Assembly (NCBI RefSeq): GCF_030813055.1
Contig: NZ_JAUSTW010000010.1
Span: 1-64,000, forward strand
DNA: 64,000 nt
Reading direction: 5' to 3'
Origin: Neobacillus ginsengisoli
GTDB taxonomy: Bacteria; Bacillota; Bacilli; Bacillales_B; DSM-18226
Each line of letters opens with the position of its first letter. The first letter of the stretch is position 1. The notes under the pieces are model-generated. The model saw only the letters and a list, made by a program, of their open reading frames with translations. It did no database searches and had not been told where the DNA came from. Of this stretch, positions 26,628 through 35,187 are shown in pieces. A program made the position numbers and the translations under genes.

Positions 26628-26651
26628 CCAAATTTAATATTTAGTTAACAA
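26621..26651. promoter_or_regulatory. BirA operator of bioB
   Basis: TTGTCAAC, 15 bases, GTTAACAA: the inverted-repeat half-sites and spacing match the BirA operator of Bacillales biotin genes (TTGTTAAC-N14/15-GTTAACAA), with one mismatch. It covers the -35 box of the bioB promoter, which supports repression by biotinyl-AMP-bound BirA. Confidence 0.85.
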
Positions 26652-26659
26652 TTAAATTT

Positions 26660-26713
26660 GGTGACAGGCACCACAAAAAGACACTAAGTCATTTTTGTCT
26701 CCCTCTGACGGAC
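26660..26713. repeat. Dispersed palindromic element, copy D (divergent)
   Basis: GGTGACAGGCACC followed by ACAAAAAGACACTAAGTC, with a degenerate right half (GTCTCCCTCTGACGGACAC). It lies between the bioB operator and the terminator of the next gene, so unlike most copies it is upstream of one gene. Confidence 0.65.
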
Positions 26714-26716
26714 ACT

Positions 26717-26748
26717 AAAAAACTGATCCCTTTTTCGGAATCAGTTTT
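26717..26748 (-). terminator. Terminator of the two-gene membrane operon
   Basis: AAAAAACTGATCC, short loop, GGAATCAGTTTT. It overlaps the last codons of the gene at 26741-27235, with the U-tract on the minus strand. Confidence 0.85.
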
Positions 26749-27235
26749 GGACTTTCATATTCTTTTTAATTAATTCATAAAATAGCCCTGTCGTGGTTTG
26801 AACCACCAGGAAAACTGCTACAGAGTAGGGAAGTTTATACCCATGTTGATAATGTGTTACTCCCATCCAGCCTGAGAGCCTTTCCATAAAAAGCCCAACG
26901 ATCATCCATCCAAGGATATAAAAAATAAATCGTTTTTTATTGATGCTAAATCTTTCATAGAAATAAACAAAAAAGTATCCAAATGTAGCGAATAAAAAAT
27001 AGGATAGAAGGTCAGTTAATTCATAACGGTTTGAGTCATTTACCTTATAATAATCAAGTAACCCTCCGCCAATCGTAAAGTCAAATAATGTTGAGCTGGC
27101 AAACCCCCAGACTAGAAATAGCAGTGTAATATTCCGTGGAAGCCTTTTCGGAAATAGAAAAAAGGCTGTATAAGCTATCACTAGCATTACTAAAATATAT
27201 ATTTCATTCTTATCAAAATGTTCCCAAAGTATCAT
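26741..27235 (-). CDS. CBO0543-like membrane protein
   Basis: 164 residues with five hydrophobic helices and conserved-looking WGFASSTLFDFTIGG and YELTDLLSYFLFATFGY. This resembles the small spore-former membrane proteins named CBO0543 family. Function is unknown. Its start ATG overlaps the stop of the upstream membrane gene (4-base ATGA overlap), so the two are translationally coupled and probably act together. The assignment to the named family is tentative. Confidence 0.5.
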   Translation of the reverse strand: MILWEHFDKNEIYILVMLVIAYTAFFLFPKRLPRNITLLFLVWGFASSTLFDFTIGGGLLDYYKVNDSNRYELTDLLSYFLFATFGYFFVYFYERFSINKKRFIFYILGWMIVGLFMERLSGWMGVTHYQHGYKLPYSVAVFLVVQTTTGLFYELIKKNMKVQN

Positions 27236-27705
27236 GAGTATTCCACCACATTTTGGGATGCCTTCCTAATAGCCTTATAAGAAGAATACGCTATTAAAAG
27301 AAGAATCACAAAGTAAACAACATCATAGCCGTAGTTCCATTTTGTGTATTTTTCAATATTAAAGATATTAGAGAGAACACTTAAACCGAGCATGATAATC
27401 ACAGCAGAAACTATATTTAAAATTTTCATCGTAACTGTTTTACATCTTTGAAGCATGTTCAGCTGAGTTATAAGTACCATAGGCATAATAATACTTCGGT
27501 TTAATAAATACGCAGTATAGTTCATACTGCTTTTAGTCCGAATAATAAGCTTCAGCTCATCACCGGCAATCCAAGAGACGTTAATTGTAACAATAAGTAA
27601 AATTAAGAAAACAAATGTATTTTCAACAATGGAGAGTCTTTTCTGCATAACGATAAATATGGCGACTATTAGCCACGAAAGGAAGAAAAAAACTGCAAAG
27701 CCCAT
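27232..27705 (-). CDS. Membrane protein of unknown function
   Basis: 157 residues with about four to five hydrophobic segments (1-19, 27-48, 68-85, 95-113, 126-143) and no soluble domain. It is the first gene of a two-gene unit with the protein at 26741-27235. The start has AGGAGGCTTTT upstream, a normal ribosome binding site. No family recognised; similar topology to its partner suggests a duplicated or paired membrane component. Confidence 0.55.
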   Translation of the reverse strand: MGFAVFFFLSWLIVAIFIVMQKRLSIVENTFVFLILLIVTINVSWIAGDELKLIIRTKSSMNYTAYLLNRSIIMPMVLITQLNMLQRCKTVTMKILNIVSAVIIMLGLSVLSNIFNIEKYTKWNYGYDVVYFVILLLIAYSSYKAIRKASQNVVEYS

Positions 27706-27789
27706 AAAAGCCTCCTAATATATTTTTGGTTATATTATTGGCTTTTATGAAAATTAAATTCCCATTTCAAGCAAAACTAGCAATAATTG

Positions 27790-28239
27790 CTACTTTATTT
27801 CCACAGTACTTAAACGTTTAATTAAGGAATCCACAAATTTTCGGCAACGTTTCAGATCCTGCAGCTGTGGTGTTAGCTCAATTTTTAATGTTACAGCCAA
27901 TTGAGTGTGGACATAAAGCATATCCCTAAATTCGTCGACTGCCCCGCAAAAGTTTGGATAGAATTGGTCCCCTGTTCCGACTACGCCTGTTACGACATTT
28001 CTTACATCTTGATCTTCGAATGCATTGTACAAGGATCGCATTTCATCAGGGATATCTCCGTCCCCCCAAGTGTAGGTTCCAATAACAATTGCATCATATC
28101 GGGCCAGTTTTTCTAAAGGGAAATCGTCGACCCGTATAGCAGTGGATTCCACATTATAAAACCGAAACAATCCTTTAAGGATATTAATAAGTTCCTCTGT
28201 ATTCCCCGTTATCGATGAATAAACGAGCGCAATATTCAT
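27790..28239 (-). CDS. Flavodoxin (NrdI-position electron donor)
   Basis: 149 residues with the FMN-binding P-loop SSITGNTEEL (about 8-17), the 50s-loop GTYTWGDGDIPDEM and the 80-90s GTGDQFYPNFCGAVD. This is a typical short-chain flavodoxin (YkuN/YkuP type), not a canonical NrdI. It is the third gene of the ribonucleotide reductase operon, 2 bases after nrdB, so it probably supplies electrons for cofactor assembly or reduction of the small subunit. That role is inferred from position. Confidence 0.85.
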   Translation of the reverse strand: MNIALVYSSITGNTEELINILKGLFRFYNVESTAIRVDDFPLEKLARYDAIVIGTYTWGDGDIPDEMRSLYNAFEDQDVRNVVTGVVGTGDQFYPNFCGAVDEFRDMLYVHTQLAVTLKIELTPQLQDLKRCRKFVDSLIKRLSTVEIK

Positions 28240-28241
28240 TC

Positions 28242-29288
28242 CTATAGCTCATCAAACCCATTCGATTGGGTTACTTTTGAATAGGTTCTTGATTTTTGCT
28301 CAAAGAAATCCGACTTGGTTTCGTTCATCATTTCATCGCTGAACACATGAATCCAGGGCATCGGGTTTTCCCGATCTTGATAAAGATTTACCAAGCCAAG
28401 CTGCCGGAAGCGCTTGTTTGCCAAATATTCTACATATCCTCCGAACTCCTCCAAATCAATTCCCTTTATTTCTTTTAATATAAAACGAGCCCACTCTTTC
28501 TCAAGCTCCACCGCTTGTCCAATCGTTTGATAGATATATTCGATGTTTTCTTCCGAATCCAGCTCAGGATTTTCAGTTAACAGGATTCGAATAAATTGGG
28601 CAATGAAATACGCATGCTGCATCTCATCGCGCTGGATGTAACTGATCATCGTGCTTGTCTTCAGCATTTTTTGCTGCCTGGCCAAATGATAGAAAAAGGC
28701 AAACCCAGCGTAAAAATAAATCCCCTCGAGATTGATTGAATTTACCGCTAGTTTAAATAGGTTCAAAGGAGTAGGATTGTTTCTAAATTCCTCATAGGCA
28801 TCTAAAATAAGTTGATTTCGCTTCCGGACAATCGGGTCATTTTTCGCTTGGTCGAATCGTTTTTTCTGTTCAGCCAATGGAACGAGTGAACTTAAAATAT
28901 ACGAATAGGATTCATTGTGAACCGCTTCCTGCTGGGCAATGACGGCAAAAATCGCCTTAAAGCTTGAATCGGTTACATAATCCATCACCTGAGTCATCGT
29001 TGGTGTTTGCAGACTATCAAGCGAAGCCAATTGGGTATTCAAGCGCAAGAAAACATCTTGCTCTACAGGACTAAGATAATCCCATTGCTTGAGATCATCC
29101 TGCATATTTATTTCCTGCGCCTTCCAAAAATTTGATAACAGCGTTTGATACAAGTCATACATCTGCGGATAGGCAATATCATTCCAATTCAAGAGTCCGG
29201 AGGATTCCCCATTGATAATTCCGGTCGATTTATTGGGGAATTCCGGGTTAAGAAGCTTTATTTTTAAAAGCGTTGCGTTCATATTCAT
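28242..29288 (-). CDS. nrdB: Class I ribonucleotide reductase small subunit
   Basis: 348 residues of the ferritin-like R2 fold. All metal ligands are visible: D91, E121 and H124 (QQEAVH), then the glutamate in NLEGIYFYAGF and E/H in RDEMQH. The radical tyrosine is Y128, spaced seven from E121 exactly as E115-Y122 in E. coli. So it is a tyrosyl-radical type, not the tyrosine-less Ic type. It houses the radical that activates NrdA. Gap to nrdA is 21 bases. The gene sits behind a cobalamin riboswitch. Confidence 0.92.
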   Translation of the reverse strand: MNMNATLLKIKLLNPEFPNKSTGIINGESSGLLNWNDIAYPQMYDLYQTLLSNFWKAQEINMQDDLKQWDYLSPVEQDVFLRLNTQLASLDSLQTPTMTQVMDYVTDSSFKAIFAVIAQQEAVHNESYSYILSSLVPLAEQKKRFDQAKNDPIVRKRNQLILDAYEEFRNNPTPLNLFKLAVNSINLEGIYFYAGFAFFYHLARQQKMLKTSTMISYIQRDEMQHAYFIAQFIRILLTENPELDSEENIEYIYQTIGQAVELEKEWARFILKEIKGIDLEEFGGYVEYLANKRFRQLGLVNLYQDRENPMPWIHVFSDEMMNETKSDFFEQKSRTYSKVTQSNGFDEL

Positions 29289-29309
29289 AAAATTATTCCT
29301 CCCTGAAAT

Positions 29310-31595
29310 TTAGCTATGGCACGCTTCACATTCTTCGATTTCAGCCTGGGATGTGCTCCTCACATAGTAAGTCGTTTTTAGCCCCTGCCTCCATGCTTCA
29401 AGATGAAGATTTAACAAATCCTTTGCTTTAATCGTATGGCGGACATATAGATTAAAACTGATTCCCTGATCAATATGGCGCTGGCGGGCCGCGTTTTGCT
29501 TAATGCTCCACAACTGATCCACTTCATGGCGCGCCCGGCGATAATATTCGTATGTCTGATGATCCAAGTCAGGAGCGGTTACTTTAAATTTAAAATTTTT
29601 CTTTTCCTCCGCATATTCCACCGAATAAATTGGATCAATGCCATCCGTTGACCCGCCAATTTTTGCCGTCGAGGAGTTCGGGGCAATCGCCATTAGCCAG
29701 CCATTACGAATTCCGTATTGCCCTACCTCTTCTTTCAAACAGACCCAACTGCCGGAACAGTAATTTTTCCTCTCAAAATAAACCCCTGTCTCCCATTCCG
29801 ACCCTTTAAACCCGGGATAAGCGCCTTTTTCCTTGGCCAGTTCTATTGAAGAGCGAATCGTATGATAGGCAATTTCCTCATAAAGCTCATCGGCAAAGCG
29901 TACCGCTTCTTCCGATTCCCAATAGATTTTTTTCAATGCCAGCAGATGATGCCAGCCAAATGTCCCCAGCCCAATCGCCCGAAATTTTTTATTCGTTCTT
30001 TGCGCTTGTCCCACCGAAATCGTATTTAAATCAATCACATTATCAAGCATTCTTACCTGAATTCGAATCACACGCTCCAACACATTCGCAGGTACTGCTT
30101 TTGCCAGATTAATCGAAGAAAGATTGCAAACGACGAAATCTCCCGGTTTACGAACGATGACAATATTTCCGTCGGCATCTTCATATTCATTGATAATTGT
30201 CGTCGCCGACATATTTTGGGCAATTTCAGTACATAAATTACTGCAATAGATAGCTGTCCGACCTTCCGCAAGCAAATGCTTATTTGGGTTTTGCCGGTTT
30301 ACTTCATCCCGATAGAACATATAGGGAGTGCCTGTCTCCAGCTGTGCCACCATAATTCGCGCCATAATATCCATCGCCCGGTAGGTTTTTCGCGGCAGCA
30401 ACGGGTTTCTGACTGCTTCTTCGTATTTTTCTGTAAAATATAACTGTCGCTTTTCATCGTAAAAATCCTCTAAGCCAAGGAGATTCCCATGTTCATCTTT
30501 CCACCCCATGACCTGTTTCACCTGATGCGGGCAAAACGTATGCCATTCGCCAATACTTCTTCCGTCAGCATCTACTTCCTGCAGTTTTTTCATAAAAAGA
30601 TCGGGAATCGCGACACCTGTGAAAATATCGTGTGCTTTTCGGCGCTCGTCCCCATTATTTGTTTTTAAATCGAGGAAGCCGTTCATGATATCCTTGTGAA
30701 AAATATCAAGATATACCGCGACGGCTCCTTGGCGCTGTCCAAGCTGGTCGACACTGACAGCCGTATCATTTATCAGCCGAATCCAAGGCACCACTCCTGA
30801 GGAATTGCCCTTGAATTTTTTAATATCGGAACCAAGGGCGCGGACTTTGCCAAAATAAATGCCGATTCCGCCGCCGTCTTTACTTAATCTCGCAACATCC
30901 CAATTATTTAAATAAATGCCGTCAAGTGAATCATCAACGGTGTCGATAAAGCAGGACGATAACTGGCCAAAGCTTTTTCCCGCATTCGACAAAGTTGGAG
31001 TAGCGACCGTCATATAAAGATTACTCAATGCCCAATAAGCTTCTTTTACTAGTTTCATCCGATGTCCCGATTGTTCTTGTTGCATCATCGTCATCGCAAT
31101 GATCATAAAACGTTCTTGCGGCAGCTCATACAAATTTCCGTCATGATCCTTGGCGAGATACCTGTCAGCGAGCAAAAATAATCCTATGTAATTAAATAGG
31201 TAATCCCGTTCAGGATTGATTTCTTTCCCCAGCACCGCGATTTCTTCAGTGGTGTAAAAGTCTCGAAGATTCGGTGAATAGATTCCTTTTGCTGTTAAGG
31301 TTTGAATAAGTTCATTAAAATCACCGTACTTGACGGAACGCGAATAGCCTCTATTTTTCGCAGCCTTTGTATATAGTTCATTTAGATACAAACGGGAGGC
31401 GACAAACGTCCAGTCAGGCTGATCGATCGCAATTTGGTTTAATGCATACAATAATGCCTGTTGATTAGGATCTCCGTCTAAATTCAAGGCTGTTATTTTT
31501 CGAATAATCTCTCCTGAGTCGATGTTATATTGCTCAGTAGATTGATAGATAGCTTCTAAAACATCATAAAGTTCTGAATGAATTTGTGTTCCCAT
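29310..31595 (-). CDS. nrdA: Class I ribonucleotide reductase large subunit
   Basis: 761 residues. Catalytic residues are present: cysteines in QLSSCFID and FVVCNLSS (the redox pair), the thiyl-radical cysteine and glutamate in YCSNLCTEI, the binding loop APNSSTAKIGGSTDGIDP, the radical-transfer tyrosine pair in KTTYYVRS and the C-terminal redox CEACHS. It reduces ribonucleoside diphosphates with NrdB. No classical ATP-cone is obvious in the first 90 residues. It is first in nrdA-nrdB-flavodoxin and is preceded by a cobalamin riboswitch and terminator, so B12 should switch it off. The genome probably also has a B12-dependent reductase. Confidence 0.93.
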   Translation of the reverse strand: MGTQIHSELYDVLEAIYQSTEQYNIDSGEIIRKITALNLDGDPNQQALLYALNQIAIDQPDWTFVASRLYLNELYTKAAKNRGYSRSVKYGDFNELIQTLTAKGIYSPNLRDFYTTEEIAVLGKEINPERDYLFNYIGLFLLADRYLAKDHDGNLYELPQERFMIIAMTMMQQEQSGHRMKLVKEAYWALSNLYMTVATPTLSNAGKSFGQLSSCFIDTVDDSLDGIYLNNWDVARLSKDGGGIGIYFGKVRALGSDIKKFKGNSSGVVPWIRLINDTAVSVDQLGQRQGAVAVYLDIFHKDIMNGFLDLKTNNGDERRKAHDIFTGVAIPDLFMKKLQEVDADGRSIGEWHTFCPHQVKQVMGWKDEHGNLLGLEDFYDEKRQLYFTEKYEEAVRNPLLPRKTYRAMDIMARIMVAQLETGTPYMFYRDEVNRQNPNKHLLAEGRTAIYCSNLCTEIAQNMSATTIINEYEDADGNIVIVRKPGDFVVCNLSSINLAKAVPANVLERVIRIQVRMLDNVIDLNTISVGQAQRTNKKFRAIGLGTFGWHHLLALKKIYWESEEAVRFADELYEEIAYHTIRSSIELAKEKGAYPGFKGSEWETGVYFERKNYCSGSWVCLKEEVGQYGIRNGWLMAIAPNSSTAKIGGSTDGIDPIYSVEYAEEKKNFKFKVTAPDLDHQTYEYYRRARHEVDQLWSIKQNAARQRHIDQGISFNLYVRHTIKAKDLLNLHLEAWRQGLKTTYYVRSTSQAEIEECEACHS

Positions 31596-31620
31596 ACGAA
31601 CATCCTCCTCATTTTTTCAT

Positions 31621-31652
31621 AAAAAAAATCCGCCCAACTGAATTGAGCGGAT
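31621..31652 (-). terminator. Riboswitch-controlled terminator ahead of nrdA
   Basis: On the minus strand ATCCGCTCAA pairs with TTGGGCGGAT, followed by seven to eight T. It lies 26 bases before the nrdA start and after the cobalamin aptamer, so it is the likely expression platform. Confidence 0.8.
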
Positions 31653-31744
31653 GAAACGATAACAGTCATAAGGGGTTAAGGCTGGCGGCCTTCATGTCCT
31701 TAATTGCCACCGTTCATCTTCCCAATCCCCGAAGAAGTGAAACA

Positions 31745-31945
31745 TCTCAAGTTAAGACAGGTCTCCTGACTTATGCATCCTCCTACTCTGAGCCCTTCCC
31801 GTATAAGTACCTATTTCCATAAGCTTTCTTATATAGTGGTTTATCTCATTTCGTCTGCATTTACAGTTGCGGGGGCAGTACCGGATTCTCACCGGATTCC
31901 CTTTTTAAGCCTAACGGCATCCTAACTCAAGGCAAACACAATATG
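31745..31945 (-). promoter_or_regulatory. Cobalamin (AdoCbl-type) riboswitch
   Basis: The minus strand holds the core GAATCCGGTGAGAATCCGG, then TACTGCCCCCGCAACTGTAA, and ends with the B12 box AAGTCAGGAGACCTGTC (complement of 31757-31773), all highly conserved parts of the cobalamin riboswitch. Boundaries are approximate. By known mechanism, B12 binding favours the downstream terminator. The rest of 31596-32034 contains no gene. Confidence 0.93.
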
Positions 31946-32034
31946 TAGTTATTGTTTATGTTTATTAAAACAATATCTAGTATTATATAATAGTAATTGA
32001 ACCGATTTCTTTTTTCAAGCTTTTTGTACTTCCT

Positions 32035-32068
32035 AAAAAAACTGATTCGGCTCCCCGAATCAGTTTTT
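32035..32068 (-). terminator. Terminator of rocB-like gene
   Basis: AAAAAACTGATTCGG, CTC loop, CCGAATCAGTTTTT. It overlaps the end of the gene at 32060, with a U-tract on the minus strand. Confidence 0.9.
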
Positions 32069-33679
32069 GCTTTTCTTATCCATCATCATCTTAATCATAC
32101 CCTCTACCAATGTCGGAACTTCCTCAAAGGCACTTTTGATATGTAGACGTTCAGTTCGTTTGTGGGCATCCTTGCCAAATGGCCCCACATTTAAAACAGG
32201 TGCTTTCAGCTTTTTCATCGCATCGAACGGAATCCTATAGCTCCCGCCCCAAACAGGTGTATTTGCCTTGAAAACTGTCCAGCCTTCTCCATCCTCTTGA
32301 TAGTTCACATAACTCAAATCACAGATTCCATTGAAATAATGAATTTGTTGGATCGGCAAGTCATATTCTTGAAGGCCCTGCTTCTTTAAATACTCCACAC
32401 ATTGCACAACGAGTCCGGCATCAGACGAATTAACCGGCGGATAATAGGGTGGCGCATATAGGAGGACGATTGCCGGAGCAAGCTCCTGACATTGAATCAT
32501 GAGCGTATCAGCAATTCGTAACGATTTTTCACGATCGTCCCATTCGTTGTTTGCCTGAACCGAAGTTTTCACCGCTTCGATATATTCGTTGCCAAATTTT
32601 CTTTTTGCATGCTCGAGTAAATCACCATATCTTACTACACGTACTTCTCTGACAGGCTTCACAGATTGTTCCTCGCAGACCCTCTTGTACGCCTGACTGC
32701 AAGCCCGAGCGGCCTCTATTGCGATTTTTTCAAAAACATCCATTATTTCAGCAGCATTCCGTTTCATCAAAAATACGTTATACAGGGCGGCGGCACGGTA
32801 TGGTGTTTGCACCGAGTATTCCGATCTCATGTCCTTTTGCTGAAGCGTGACCGGCAGTGGAGTCGCCTCCCCCATGACGGTTTCTTGAAAATCCCTGTTC
32901 CACTCCATTCGCTGGGTCAAAAAGGAAGCGATATAAGGAGCTGTGATTCCGCTAAGCGGTTCACCTACATGTGTTTCTTTCCCGTAAAAAAGAGCCGAAG
33001 GCAGAATTTTGCCGATTGTACCTGAGTATACATAAAATTTAAGGTCACCCGGCTCTTGTGTGAAAACTGGCTCCCCGTTTAGAAATAGTTTATAGACGAG
33101 CTGATGCTCTTCCTTCATCTCCAGTAATTTTTCCGCAGCTGCACGCATCCCGGCTGAATTTACTTCTTCATCCGGAACAGTTAACAAAAGGAGATTCAGC
33201 GGCCACTGCCCGACCGCCGCTTTTTCAATTAATCCCATATGCATGACAAGCCCCATCTTCATATCCATCGTACCCCGGCCGAATAAATATTCACCGGATT
33301 TCAAATCCTCACTTGCATCTTCCGGGAGTTCATCGATTCTTCCGTGAAGCTGCCTCGTCAGCTCCTCCGGCTGATAGGCAAATGCTTCAAGGTCACCATA
33401 TTCTTCTGTATTAACCGTATCAAAATGACTGATAAGAACAATGGTTTCCTTCGCTTCAGGATGCTTATATAAAGCAGTTAAAAATCTGCGGCCAAGGTCG
33501 GCATCATGAAGTTTCAAAAGAGCAGGATGCTCCTGAAAATACGCCAGCTCCTGCAGCTTTGCCTGTAACCTTACAGGAAATTCACGCTCCCCCTCTGTTA
33601 ATGTCATGCTCCTCCAGCTGACCACCTCGCACAATAACTCCCTCAGTGCTTCAGGTCGCTCCCATCTTAGCTGATTCAT
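32060..33679 (-). CDS. rocB: RocB-like M20 peptidase, arginine utilisation protein
   Basis: 539 residues. M20 metal motifs are visible: LISHFDTVN (first histidine and aspartate), FGRGTMDMKMG (bridging aspartate) and TVPDEEVNS (catalytic glutamate pair). The large insertion and total length match RocB of B. subtilis, an arginine/ornithine catabolism protein of unclear reaction. It is the last gene of a unit with an amino acid permease and two amidinohydrolase-fold enzymes, which supports a role in use of arginine-like compounds. The start has AAGGAG about 11 bases upstream, a little distant. Repeat copy E lies just upstream. Confidence 0.85.
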   Translation of the reverse strand: MNQLRWERPEALRELLCEVVSWRSMTLTEGEREFPVRLQAKLQELAYFQEHPALLKLHDADLGRRFLTALYKHPEAKETIVLISHFDTVNTEEYGDLEAFAYQPEELTRQLHGRIDELPEDASEDLKSGEYLFGRGTMDMKMGLVMHMGLIEKAAVGQWPLNLLLLTVPDEEVNSAGMRAAAEKLLEMKEEHQLVYKLFLNGEPVFTQEPGDLKFYVYSGTIGKILPSALFYGKETHVGEPLSGITAPYIASFLTQRMEWNRDFQETVMGEATPLPVTLQQKDMRSEYSVQTPYRAAALYNVFLMKRNAAEIMDVFEKIAIEAARACSQAYKRVCEEQSVKPVREVRVVRYGDLLEHAKRKFGNEYIEAVKTSVQANNEWDDREKSLRIADTLMIQCQELAPAIVLLYAPPYYPPVNSSDAGLVVQCVEYLKKQGLQEYDLPIQQIHYFNGICDLSYVNYQEDGEGWTVFKANTPVWGGSYRIPFDAMKKLKAPVLNVGPFGKDAHKRTERLHIKSAFEEVPTLVEGMIKMMMDKKSKN

Positions 33680-33717
33680 TCTGTCACAAACTCCTTCTGT
33701 TCAATAAATATATCGTT

Positions 33718-33778
33718 CTCTGTCCGCAAGTCGCGGACATTTTAATCAAAATGTCCACCAACGGTGCCTGTCACCGTC
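33718..33778. repeat. Dispersed palindromic element, copy E (overlaps a gene end)
   Basis: TGTCCGCAAGTCGCGGACA, ATTTTAATCAAAAT, GTCCACCAACGGTGCCTGTC, ACC. The right 30 bases are translated as the C-terminal tail of the permease, and its stop codon TGA (33746-33748) lies inside the element. Confidence 0.85.
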
Positions 33779-35155
33779 TTGTTTCTTATTCTTAAAGTAA
33801 TAAGATAGATAACATACAGCTAAAAATCCTATCCCTACAAGCAGTCCTACGAGCTGGGTGGGGTCGAAGGCCAGGAATACTAGCAGCGATATACAGGATA
33901 CGATGCAAACAATTGGGATGAGCGGATAAAATCGCACCTTGTATTGCAAATCTTCTACTTTTCCGCCGGCTTGGATATATTTACGCCGGAACATTAACTG
34001 GGAAAAGGCAATTCCAATCCAGGAAATCGTAACAGAAATCCCTGCGATCGCCATTAATAAAACAAATACAGTGTCCGCTGCGACCACACTTGTTAATAAT
34101 GACAATAACGAAAAGATCATCGTAAACACGAGAGCGGCAAAGGGCACCTTGCGTTTGGTTAAGGTTCCAAAAAGTTTTGGGGCCATACCGTCCCCTGCCA
34201 TCGCCCACAGTAATCGGGTCGAAGCATAAATGCACGAGTTGCCTACTGACAGTATAGCTGTCAATATAACGAAATTCATAATGTCAGGGGCAAATGGAAT
34301 TCCTGCAAGATCCATTAATTTAACGAAAGGACTTTCCAATATTCCCAGTTCCTTTGCCGGGAAAATCGCTGATAAAATAATAATCGATGCAAGATAAAAA
34401 ATGATAATTCTAAAAAGCACGTTACGGATCGCCCGAGGGATATTCTTATGAGGTTCTTCACTTTCACCTGCGGCAATTCCAATCAGTTCAGAGCCCTGAT
34501 AGGAAAAGATTACATTCATCATCGTCGTAAAGAGGATGACAAAACCAGACGGGAAAAGGCCTGAGGGCGCTAAATTTTTTAAAAATGGCGCCGGCCGGTC
34601 TGCAAGAGGGATAGCCCCAAAAATAGCTGCAAACCCAATGATAAGAAAGAAAATAACCGCAATTACTTTAATTCCAGCAAACCAATATTCTGCTTCCGCA
34701 AAGCCTTTTGTGGTAAGGGCGTTAAGAAAAAATAGCAGAGCGATAAAGACAGCGCACCAAATCCAAACGGATACATCCGGAAACCAGCGTTTCATCAGGA
34801 TCCCTGCCGCGGTAAATTCTACACCGGCCGTGGTCGCCGATCCGATGAAATACATCCACCCTAAGGCAAAACCAGCTGAAGGGCTAATAAATTTACTTGC
34901 ATACGTTTGAAACGAGCCGGTTACTGGCATATAGACCGCAAGTTCCCCTAAACACACCATCACCAAGTATAAAATGATGCCGCCGAAAATATACCCAACG
35001 AGTGAACCGCCAACTCCGGCTTGATGGATCGTAAATCCGGCATTTAAAAACAGCCCTGTTCCAATGACTCCGCCTAAAGAAAGCATAAACAAATGCCGGC
35101 GTTTCATCGATCGATTTAACTGATTTTGCTGAGCCCCTTCTTCTTGTTCGACCAC
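33746..35155 (-). CDS. APC-superfamily amino acid permease
   Basis: 469 residues with twelve predicted membrane helices. The family signatures are LGGVIGTGLFLNAGFTIHQA (helix 1), SPSAGFALGWMYF, TTAGVEFTAA and FSYQGSELIGIAAGESEEP. It belongs to the amino acid transporter group of RocE/RocC/LysP type, probably importing arginine or a derivative. The start is GTG at 35155, ten bases after AAGGGG; GTG at 35164 touches that site. The last ten residues (GDRHRWWTF end) are encoded by repeat copy E, so the native C-terminus was replaced. The protein is likely still functional since the tail is cytosolic. Confidence 0.88.
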   Translation of the reverse strand: MVEQEEGAQQNQLNRSMKRRHLFMLSLGGVIGTGLFLNAGFTIHQAGVGGSLVGYIFGGIILYLVMVCLGELAVYMPVTGSFQTYASKFISPSAGFALGWMYFIGSATTAGVEFTAAGILMKRWFPDVSVWIWCAVFIALLFFLNALTTKGFAEAEYWFAGIKVIAVIFFLIIGFAAIFGAIPLADRPAPFLKNLAPSGLFPSGFVILFTTMMNVIFSYQGSELIGIAAGESEEPHKNIPRAIRNVLFRIIIFYLASIIILSAIFPAKELGILESPFVKLMDLAGIPFAPDIMNFVILTAILSVGNSCIYASTRLLWAMAGDGMAPKLFGTLTKRKVPFAALVFTMIFSLLSLLTSVVAADTVFVLLMAIAGISVTISWIGIAFSQLMFRRKYIQAGGKVEDLQYKVRFYPLIPIVCIVSCISLLVFLAFDPTQLVGLLVGIGFLAVCYLSYYFKNKKQDGDRHRWWTF

Positions 35156-35187
35156 ACTTCCCACACCCCTTAAATGTTTAAGTATCC

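Noticed and set aside
34536..34910. 124-codon antisense frame inside the amino acid permease
   Set aside because: Mirror of membrane-helix codons in the permease gene; no start signal.
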